Positions 1 to 4,865 of a DNA stretch of 8,480 nucleotides are shown here, piece by piece. Position 1 is the first letter of the stretch. Each line of letters starts with the position of its first letter. The notes beneath the pieces were generated by a model, which ran no database searches, had not been told where the DNA came from, and saw only the letters and a list, made by a program, of their open reading frames with translations. The DNA comes from Candidatus Kuenenia stuttgartensis (GTDB taxonomy: Bacteria; Planctomycetota; Planctomycetia; Pirellulales; UBA1268), in NCBI GenBank assembly GCA_945876515.1, contig CAMCPF010000113.1, positions 1 to 8,480 on the forward strand, in the 5' to 3' direction. A program made the translations under genes and the position numbers.

Positions 1-2
1 GC

Positions 3-866
3 GGCAACGGTGGAAGCGGCACTCAGTCGTTCACCATCGCAGGAGGCGATGCCGGCGGCGGCGCCGGCGGTAACGGCGGCACAGGCGATGGAGGCGCCGG
101 GGGTAACGGCGGTGCGGCGACGGCGACAGACGATGCCGATGGGGGTGCCGGCGGCGCCGGCGGGGCGTCGATATCCGGTAACGGTGGAGCCGGCGGCAAT
201 GGCGGCGCGTCAATTTCGACCGTCGGCGCAACCCAGACTGCCACTGCCGGGGCCGGCGGCCAAGGCGGCGATTCAGTCAACGGCGATGGTGGCTCCGGCG
301 GAGACGGCGGAACGTCGACCACCAACATCAATACGGCGAGAGGCGGCGCCGGCGGGGCGGGCGGTGCCGGCGGAGCCACAGGTGGAGTCGCTGGCGACGG
401 CGGTGACGCGATCAGTACGGCAGGTGCTGTTCGCGGCGGCGCGGGCGGGAACGGCGGCGTGGGCGGTGCCGGTGCCGGTGGCGCCGGCGGTGCCGGCGGA
501 GATGGCACCACCCAAGCCACCGCGGCGACCACCAGCGGCAACGCCACCGGCGGTGCCGGCGGTAGCGGCGGCGCATCGACCTCCGACGCCGGCGGGAACG
601 GCGGCGCCGGCGGTGATGCGACGAGTCCCGGCGGCGTCACCATCCTCGGTGGTGTCGGTGGAGCGGGCGGCGCCGGTACAGCCGGAAACGGCGGCGACGG
701 TGGCGCTGGCGGCGACGCGAACTCCACCGGCGCGAACACCACGACCACCGGCGGCGATGGCGGCAATGGCGGCGCTACGGGTGGCTCAGGCGGCACCGGT
801 GGCGTTGCCACCGCGACCGGCTCCGGTTCGACGGCCACCAACGGCTCTCCGGGTAGCCCGGGCTAG
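3..866 (+). CDS. Glycine-rich GGx-repeat protein, C-terminal part (5' end outside window)
   Basis: The frame is open from the window edge to a TAG at 864-866, giving 287 residues of a longer protein. It is built from blocks such as GGAGGNGG and GGAGGAGG, 6-15 residues long, alternating with polar Thr/Ser/Ala/Asn/Asp stretches such as TQSFTIAGGDAGG or DDADGGAGG. Cys and Lys are absent, Arg is very rare and aromatics are nearly absent. The protein ends GSPGSPG with no anchor or sorting motif after it. This resembles the PGRS domain of mycobacterial PE_PGRS proteins in composition, and other bacterial surface proteins of the polyglycine type. A secreted or cell-surface structural role is inferred only; the N-terminus that would carry a signal peptide is missing. 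This frame was chosen over other long open frames on both strands because it gives a regular glycine periodicity and a natural end; the others are by-products of GGC repeats, which rarely make stop codons. Confidence 0.75.
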   Translation, partial: GNGGSGTQSFTIAGGDAGGGAGGNGGTGDGGAGGNGGAATATDDADGGAGGAGGASISGNGGAGGNGGASISTVGATQTATAGAGGQGGDSVNGDGGSGGDGGTSTTNINTARGGAGGAGGAGGATGGVAGDGGDAISTAGAVRGGAGGNGGVGGAGAGGAGGAGGDGTTQATAATTSGNATGGAGGSGGASTSDAGGNGGAGGDATSPGGVTILGGVGGAGGAGTAGNGGDGGAGGDANSTGANTTTTGGDGGNGGATGGSGGTGGVATATGSGSTATNGSPGSPG

Positions 867-875
867 GCGCAGGCA

Positions 876-899
876 GTGGGTGTCAGCCCCGGCACCCAC
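876..899 (+). terminator. GC-rich hairpin after the glycine-rich gene
   Basis: GTGGGTG at 876-882 and CACCCAC at 893-899 form a perfect 7-bp stem with a 10-base loop, starting 10 bases after the stop codon. A second perfect palindrome, CCCCGCGCGGGG, follows at 910-921. Neither has a T-tract, so this is a possible terminator or mRNA 3'-end protecting structure rather than a clear intrinsic terminator. Confidence 0.4.
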
Positions 900-943
900 G
901 GCCGACGCTCCCCGCGCGGGGCCGGGCCGATCCTCCCGTTCCG

Positions 944-949
944 TATACT
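944..949 (+). promoter_or_regulatory. Possible -10 element before the first NTase gene
   Basis: TATACT matches the TATAAT consensus at 5 of 6 positions and stands out in this GC-rich stretch. It lies 46 bases before the ATG at 996, which would give a leader of about 40 bases. No recognisable -35 box lies at the expected distance. The same hexamer precedes the small gene at 3950. Confidence 0.4.
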
Positions 950-995
950 TTCTCGCCGGAGGCTGACTCGCTCCCGGCGGGGCGGCGCTCTCCCC

Positions 996-1532
996 ATGAC
1001 CGGCAAACAGTTCTTCGACTGGCAGACATCGGGTGGCACCGATGACGTGATGCGGCTGGTCGATTGCTTGGAACGGGCGGACGTGCCCTGGTGCTGCATC
1101 GGCAGCGTGGCCGTCAATCACTGGGCCGAGCAGCAGATGGTCACCCGCGACGTCGATCTCGTGATCGCGCTCGATGCAGTGGAGCGAGTCGTGCGGATGC
1201 TCGAGGAAGCCGGGTTCACGAGCGAGCGGTTCGACTGGTCGGTGAACCTCAAGGCCCGGTCCGCGGTCTCGATCCAGCTTTCGACCGAGGATTTTTATCG
1301 CGAGTTTCCCGGCCGGTCGGTGCCTGCCGACGTGCATCGGATCCTGATGCGAGTCGCGTCGCTCGACGACACGCTGGCCGGGGAACTCAAGGCTTGGTCG
1401 GAGCCCACCCGCCGCCAGAGCAAGCAGGCGAAGGACTTCACCGACATCGTGAGGCTCGTCGAGGCGCACCCTCGGCTGTGGTCGAGCCTCACGCCCGAGT
1501 TGCGTCAGCTCGTGAAGCCGCCGGCTGGATGA
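996..1532 (+). CDS. NTase-fold (nucleotidyltransferase-like) protein, 178 aa
   Basis: This 178-residue soluble protein has the hallmarks of the small pol-beta-type NTase fold. Residues 33-37 (CCIGS) give the G-S motif, and R51-D52-V53-D54 with LVI following gives the DxD metal-binding motif. Near the C-terminus, QAKDFTDIVRLVEAHP (144-159) matches the K-x-x-D-x-x-D-hydrophobic helix typical of AbiEii/MNT-like nucleotidyltransferases. Where family members normally have a third acid in a beta strand, this protein reads V91-S92-I93-Q94-L95, so the third catalytic acid seems to be missing; it may be inactive or have diverged. The ATG at 996 was chosen because upstream in-frame sequence is Arg/Gly/Pro-rich and unlike a protein start; no clear Shine-Dalgarno site precedes it, and GGAGG at 957-961 is too far away. 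No small partner gene lies next to it. It converges on the methyltransferase operon. The fold is fairly sure; the substrate is unknown. Confidence 0.72.
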   Translation: MTGKQFFDWQTSGGTDDVMRLVDCLERADVPWCCIGSVAVNHWAEQQMVTRDVDLVIALDAVERVVRMLEEAGFTSERFDWSVNLKARSAVSIQLSTEDFYREFPGRSVPADVHRILMRVASLDDTLAGELKAWSEPTRRQSKQAKDFTDIVRLVEAHPRLWSSLTPELRQLVKPPAG

Positions 1533-1583
1533 CGGGGCGGGTTACGGGGTTCTTCGAAGGATTACCGGTCTCGTTTGGTCCCG

Positions 1584-2609
1584 TCAGGCGACCGCCATGC
1601 GATACACGAGCCACCGCATCGCGATCGGCGACTCGTGCCGCGGCACGTCGAAGACGTCGAGGCCGCTCACCCAGTCGGCGTACCACGTCGTCGTCGGCCA
1701 GGCACCGGCCGGCAGGTTTTGCTGTTCGTAGTCGTGGACGGAGTCGTCGGCGACGAGCGACAAGGGCAGGCCCGCGACGGCCGCCGCGACCTCCGGATAC
1801 GTGAAGATCGACGTGTAGACCTGCAGGCCGAGTTCGCGGGCAGCGGCGTCGGGCGTGTAGCCCACCTGCGGCAGGAAGATATTGAAGACGAGCCTGCCGC
1901 CGGGCGCCAGGCAGGCCGCCGCGATTGCGAACATCTGCCGGAGCTCGGTCGCGGAGCGGAAGTCGGAGGCCACCTCGGAGAGCACCACGAGCCCGTAGTC
2001 GCGCCGCAGGTCGTCGAGCGACGCGAACACGTCGCGCTCGATCACCCGCACCGGGAGCGATGCCTTGCCGGCCTCCTCTCGGAGGATTGCGGCGAACCGG
2101 CCGGAAAGCTCGACCGCATCGACCGGATGCCCGCGGCGGGCCAGGGCCAGGGCATTGCGGCCCGTGCCCGCGCCGATGTCGAGCACGGGACAGGCGGCGG
2201 GCGCGGGGGCTTCCGCGGCGAGGGCCGTCACGCGGGCGTCGGCCATCGTGCCGAAGTAGGGGGGCTCACGCGTGGCCACCCAGTGGTCGTAGGTCTCGCC
2301 GAGCGACGCCACCTGGGGCTTCACGGTGTAGTTCACGCTGAGCCCCACCGGTGACTCGTAGGCGATCACGATCTCGGCCCGGGGCGAGGCGGCGTAGGCC
2401 GCGGTAAGCTGCCCGTCGAGCACGCCCCGCAGGTGGGCCCGCTGCTCGGCATTGAACGTGACGCCAAGCGCCGCGAACGAGCGCTCGCAGAGGGCCTGGT
2501 AGTCGTCGAGCAGGGCGGGCACGGCCGGCAGGCGGATCTGGCCGCTCGTGATTGCCCGGCGGAGGAGCCGCCGCGTCATCGCCGGACGGAGCGATTCGGG
2601 CTTGATCAT
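1584..2609 (-). CDS. Class I SAM-dependent methyltransferase with N-terminal extension, 341 aa (second gene of operon)
   Basis: The Rossmann-type methyltransferase core occupies about residues 138-250. Motif I is LDIGAGTGRN (143-152), the acidic ribose-binding position is E167 in VDAVELS, D193 in ERDVF is the likely adenine-contact acid, LVVLSEV (207-213) is the motif IV strand, and LAPGGRLVF (234-242) is the motif VI turn. About 135 residues precede the core, including YESPVGLSVNYTVKP (84-98), and about 90 follow, ending in SPIAMRWLVYRMA. These flanks look like a conserved family architecture and probably form the substrate-binding part. The start ATG at 2609-2607 overlaps the TGA of the upstream methyltransferase gene (ATGA), implying translational coupling. 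No signal peptide or membrane segment is seen, so it should be cytosolic. The methyl acceptor (small molecule, peptide or protein) cannot be told. The gene stops 51 bases from the convergent NTase gene, with no clear terminator between them. Confidence 0.85.
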   Translation of the reverse strand: MIKPESLRPAMTRRLLRRAITSGQIRLPAVPALLDDYQALCERSFAALGVTFNAEQRAHLRGVLDGQLTAAYAASPRAEIVIAYESPVGLSVNYTVKPQVASLGETYDHWVATREPPYFGTMADARVTALAAEAPAPAACPVLDIGAGTGRNALALARRGHPVDAVELSGRFAAILREEAGKASLPVRVIERDVFASLDDLRRDYGLVVLSEVASDFRSATELRQMFAIAAACLAPGGRLVFNIFLPQVGYTPDAAARELGLQVYTSIFTYPEVAAAVAGLPLSLVADDSVHDYEQQNLPAGAWPTTTWYADWVSGLDVFDVPRHESPIAMRWLVYRMAVA

Positions 2610-3814
2610 GACGCGAGCCCCAACATGACGAAATCGCGGTTGACGAGCGATGCAAAAAGCGTGCGAGCAAGGGTCGCGAGCCGCTCGGGGTCGTGGCCCG
2701 CCGCGGCGGGCTCCTGCGCCGCCGCCGCCACGATCTCGCGGAGCGTGCGGCGGCCGTCCACGAGCCGCACGAGGGCGGCTTGCAGGGGCTCGAGCAGGAG
2801 CCGCCAGTCGTAGCGATAGACCGTGGTGCCGTCGAGGCCGCAGCGGTAGCGGAAGTGCGGCACGGCGTCGAGGACCGCAGGCGATGCCGGATCGACCGCG
2901 TAGGTCGCCCGCGGCCGGTCGGCCCGGCAGGCCGTGAAGAAGTGGCAGCCGTTGCGGGTATTGATCCGTTCCATCACGCCCCAGCGCTGCCGGTCGGGCA
3001 GCGCCGCCACGGCCTCGTAGAAACCGCCGCCCGGTGGCGACGGGGGCTCGTAGGACGACTTGAGGAACCAGCCCTGGAAGTCGAGCCCGGCGGAGGCGAC
3101 GAGGTCGAGGCAGTCGTCCACGGTGTAGCTGCGGTCGCGGCCGTGGAGGAAGGTGTCCACAAGGCCCGCATCGAACCTGAGGTCGGGGGCGAAGGAGAGA
3201 TAGCTCCGCACCGGGTGGTCGGCCGGCAACAGCGCGATCGCCTCCTTGACGGTGAAGAGCGAGGCCTCGTCCTGGGTAAGACCGATCTCCCGGAAGATCG
3301 CCTGCATGATCTCGACGCCGATCCGTCCGTAGCGGGCGTAGAGCATGATCGCGGCCACGCCGTCGGGTCGCAGCCGGGCCGCAAGCGCCCGCATCCCCGC
3401 TTCAGGCGAGGCCATGTGGTGGAGCACGCCCGTCGAGACGACGAGGTCGAAGTCGCGGCCGAGCGTGCCGACCTCCTCGATCGGCAGGAGGTGGAGTTCG
3501 AGGTTCTTGAGGGCGTACTTGTCCTTGAGGAAGCGATGGTGGTCGAGCGACGGCCCGCTGACGTCGATCGCCACCACCCGGGCCTGGGGATTGGTGTGGG
3601 CGAACACCGCGGCTTGGTTCGTGCCGCAGCCGGCGACGAGGATGTCGAGGTCGGGCTGCGGCTCGCGATCCGGCCAGAACATCCGGTGGGCGTGGCTCGG
3701 ATCGAACCACTGCCAGTTTCCGGCAAGCCAGCCGGGGAGATCGACGATCGGGTCGGGATAGACCCACTTCCGATACTGGCCCGAGACGACGTCGGCGAGC
3801 GGGTCTGCGGTCAT
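2606..3814 (-). CDS. Class I SAM-dependent methyltransferase with C-terminal accessory domain, 402 aa (first gene of operon)
   Basis: With the ATG at 3814 the protein has 402 residues. A short N-terminal region (QYRKWVYPDPIVDLP, 13-27) precedes a methyltransferase core. Motif I is ILVAGCGTNQAA (58-69), where the usual third glycine is Asn; D84 in VVAIDVS is the acidic ribose position, STGVLHHM (127-134) is motif IV, and LRPDG (148-152) is the turn before the last strand. Residues 160-300 are family-specific. Residues 338-400, including DGRRTLREIVAAAA and LVNRDFVMLGL, look like a small helical or winged-helix accessory domain, as in methyltransferases with a C-terminal regulatory domain; this is inferred from pattern only. 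A longer GTG start at 3892 is possible, but the extra 26 residues are Arg/Pro/Gly-rich. GAGG also lies about 12 bases before the ATG at 3814. It leads the operon and is transcribed away from the small ORF/NTase pair. The substrate is unknown. Confidence 0.85.
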   Translation of the reverse strand: MTADPLADVVSGQYRKWVYPDPIVDLPGWLAGNWQWFDPSHAHRMFWPDREPQPDLDILVAGCGTNQAAVFAHTNPQARVVAIDVSGPSLDHHRFLKDKYALKNLELHLLPIEEVGTLGRDFDLVVSTGVLHHMASPEAGMRALAARLRPDGVAAIMLYARYGRIGVEIMQAIFREIGLTQDEASLFTVKEAIALLPADHPVRSYLSFAPDLRFDAGLVDTFLHGRDRSYTVDDCLDLVASAGLDFQGWFLKSSYEPPSPPGGGFYEAVAALPDRQRWGVMERINTRNGCHFFTACRADRPRATYAVDPASPAVLDAVPHFRYRCGLDGTTVYRYDWRLLLEPLQAALVRLVDGRRTLREIVAAAAQEPAAAGHDPERLATLARTLFASLVNRDFVMLGLAS

Positions 3815-3913
3815 GGCGAACGGGTTCCTCGGCGGTGCGACAGTGCAGGCCGATCCCGGGCGAGAGGTGGTCTGTCCACCCTTGGTCGCCACCGCGGATG
3901 CCTGCCATCGCAG

Positions 3914-3945
3914 CCAGTATCATGCTCGGGGCGGGGATATACTGG
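3914..3945. promoter_or_regulatory. Divergent promoter/operator: perfect inverted repeat with a -10-like hexamer in each arm
   Basis: CCAGTAT (3914-3920) and ATACTGG (3939-3945) are a perfect 7-bp inverted repeat with an 18-base spacer. The right arm contains TATACT (3938-3943) reading rightwards, 6 bases before the ATG of the small gene. The left arm contains GATACT reading leftwards (3921 down to 3916) toward the methyltransferase operon. This arrangement fits back-to-back promoters sharing an operator, for example for a dimeric regulator. It is a sequence observation; binding and promoter activity are inference. Confidence 0.5.
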
Positions 3946-3949
3946 AAGC

Positions 3950-4180
3950 ATGAGCGACACACAGTCTACGACTCCTGAACGCGGGACGCGCGTGGCTTCG
4001 CTCGTTGTCACGGATCCGCAATCGCAGGCCAGCGGCGACCGGGCCGCTTGGCGAGCGCTGACTGCAGAGGAGCGGCTCGACATCGTCGAGCAGCTGAGGA
4101 TCGAGGCAGGGAGGTTTCTCCATGACTACCCATGCCGACTTCGAAGACTTCTTTCGGTTGCTGAACGAACACGGCGTTGA
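3950..4180 (+). CDS. Small helper/antitoxin-like ORF upstream of NTase, 76 aa
   Basis: The 76-residue protein has a polar N-terminus (1-33). A compact, mostly helical segment W34-R-A-L-T-A-E-E-R-L-D-I-V-E-Q-L-R50 follows, then a basic tail ending YPCRLRRLLSVAERTRR. The pattern W-x-x-L-[ST]-x-E-E-R-L-x-x-V-E-x-L-R is one I associate with short ORFs found just upstream of small NTase genes; that link is recollection, not a search. The last 59 bases overlap the NTase gene in another frame, and the NTase ribosome binding site (4108-4114) lies inside this ORF, so the two should be co-translated. A -10-like TATACT ends only 6 bases before the ATG, so the mRNA may be leaderless. An in-frame GTG at 3992 is an alternative start. 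By position and size it is an antitoxin candidate for the NTase. It has no AbiEi-type winged-helix length, nor any HEPN R-x4-6-H motif. Confidence 0.6.
   Translation: MSDTQSTTPERGTRVASLVVTDPQSQASGDRAAWRALTAEERLDIVEQLRIEAGRFLHDYPCRLRRLLSVAERTRR
4108..4114 (+). promoter_or_regulatory. Ribosome binding site of the NTase gene, inside the small ORF
   Basis: AGGGAGG lies 7 bases before the ATG at 4122. It is one of the two clearest Shine-Dalgarno sites in the window, the other being that of the Amt gene. It fixes the NTase start and shows that the 59-base gene overlap is genuine rather than a mis-called start. Confidence 0.75.
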
Positions 4181-4562
4181 GTACATGATCGTGGGGGGCT
4201 ACGCGGTCGCGTATCACGGCTACCCCCGGTTTACCAAGGACATCGACGTCTTCTACGGCAACACCCGTGCCAATGCACAGCGGCTGCAGGCGGCCCTCGT
4301 CGCCTTCGGATTCCAGGCGTCGAGCATTCCCCTCGATGTGATCGAAAAGCCGAATGCCGTGCTGTCGATCGGTCTGGAACCGGTGCGGATCGATCTCTTG
4401 AACGCTATCGACGGCGTCCTGTTCGAGGAAGCCTGGCCCAACGTTGTCGCCGGGCGGTACGGCGACACGAAGGTCTCGTTCATCGGCAAGGAAGACCTGC
4501 TTCGGAACAAGCGATCGACCGGCCGACAGCGGGATCTCGGCGACGTCGAGGAACTCTCCTGA
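4122..4562 (+). CDS. Nucleotidyltransferase-fold protein (AbiEii/MNT-like, toxin-type candidate), 146 aa
   Basis: This complete 146-residue small NTase carries V24-G25-G26-Y27-A28-V29 (the G-G/S motif), then HGYPRFTKDIDVF (32-44) with the catalytic pair D40 and D42, and VRIDLLN (88-94) supplying the third acid D91. All three metal-binding acids are therefore present. The C-terminal part, FIGKEDLLRNKRSTGRQRDLGDVEEL (120-145), is the conserved lysine/arginine helix with the K-R-x-x-G-R-x-x-D-L-x-D pattern of this family. Known relatives transfer NMP groups to RNA or proteins, and many act as toxins or antitoxins in type II- or IV-like modules. Whether this one is toxic cannot be seen. It follows a small ORF that it overlaps by 59 bases, and it has its own strong ribosome binding site. 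Length and motifs look intact, with no sign of decay. A GC-rich hairpin follows 22 bases after the stop. Confidence 0.82.
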   Translation: MTTHADFEDFFRLLNEHGVEYMIVGGYAVAYHGYPRFTKDIDVFYGNTRANAQRLQAALVAFGFQASSIPLDVIEKPNAVLSIGLEPVRIDLLNAIDGVLFEEAWPNVVAGRYGDTKVSFIGKEDLLRNKRSTGRQRDLGDVEELS

Positions 4563-4584
4563 GAACCGGAAGTTCAACCCGCCT

Positions 4585-4606
4585 GCGACCAGAGGGTCCT
4601 GGTCGC
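4585..4606. terminator. 8-bp hairpin between convergent NTase gene and tRNA gene
   Basis: GCGACCAG (4585-4592) and CTGGTCGC (4599-4606) form a perfect 8-bp stem with a 6-base loop, between the NTase stop (4562) and the 3' end of the tRNA gene (4625). By position it could end transcription from both sides. Neither flank has a proper T-tract, so termination strength is uncertain. Confidence 0.55.
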
Positions 4607-4624
4607 CGCAAGAAACCTGCCAAA

Positions 4625-4698
4625 TGGGCGATATAGGACTCGAACCTATGACCCCCAGCTTGTCGAGCTGGTGCTCTAACCAACTGAGCTAATCGCCC
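4625..4698 (-). tRNA. tRNA-Val (anticodon GAC), CCA not encoded
   Basis: The minus-strand sequence folds into a complete cloverleaf of 74 bases. The acceptor stem GGGCGAT/ATCGCCC, D stem GCTC/GAGC, anticodon stem CCAGC/GCTGG and T stem ATAGG/CCTAT are all perfectly paired. The T loop is TTCGAGT, the variable loop GGGTC and the discriminator A (4625). The anticodon loop is TCGACAA, giving GAC at 4664-4662, which reads GUC (and GUU) valine codons. Position 33, nearly always U, is C here (template base 4665). The genome continues TTTG after the discriminator, so CCA must be added enzymatically. A promoter lies just upstream, and the gene runs opposite to thrS. Confidence 0.93.
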
Positions 4699-4715
4699 GA
4701 ACAGTCGGCACGGCA

Positions 4716-4744
4716 AGTGTCGCGCCGAAAACGCGGCCAGTCAA
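4716..4744 (-). promoter_or_regulatory. Promoter of the tRNA-Val gene
   Basis: On the minus strand, TTGACT (4744-4739) matches the -35 consensus at 5 of 6 positions. It is followed after exactly 17 bases by GACACT (4721-4716), a weaker -10. The tRNA starts 17 bases further on, allowing a 5' leader of about 10 bases. This is the best sigma-70-type promoter I see in the window. Confidence 0.6.
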
Positions 4745-4783
4745 GCGAGCGACGTGGGCTGCGACGCCGACGACGAACGCGGC

Positions 4784-4811
4784 TTGCGGGCCGCACGCGG
4801 CGGCGGATACC
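4784..4811 (+). promoter_or_regulatory. Possible weak promoter for thrS
   Basis: TTGCGG (4784-4789) and GATACC (4806-4811), 16 bases apart, are the best -35/-10 pair between the tRNA gene and thrS. They would give a leader of roughly 50 bases. I see no T-box stem or antiterminator in this leader. The matches are modest and could be chance. Confidence 0.3.
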
Positions 4812-4865
4812 CTGCCGTTTTCCCGCGAAATCCCGCGGGGCGTCCTCGGACTTCCGACTGCTACC

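Noticed and set aside
23..841. A 272-residue proline-rich (PPxPP) frame on the minus strand opposite the glycine-rich gene.
   Set aside because: It is the antisense of GGC/GCC repeats, which lack stop codons in most frames; the GGx frame gives the regular protein and a natural end.
10..966. A 318-residue Ala/Pro/Arg-rich plus-strand frame over the same region.
   Set aside because: It is a frame-shifted reading of the same repeats, runs through the two hairpins and the -10-like element, and resembles no protein family.
1530..1585. GACGGG...CCCGTC as a terminator between the convergent NTase and methyltransferase genes.
   Set aside because: Only 6 bp with a loop of over 40 bases and no T-tract; likely chance.
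3815..3892. 26-residue N-terminal extension of the first methyltransferase from a GTG start.
   Set aside because: The extension is Arg/Pro/Gly-rich, GAGG lies upstream of the ATG at 3814, and the shorter start leaves room for the divergent promoter region.
2693..3949. Long plus-strand open frame continuous with the small ORF at 3950.
   Set aside because: The part before 3950 is antisense to the first methyltransferase gene; only the last 76 codons, after the promoter-like element, look like a gene.
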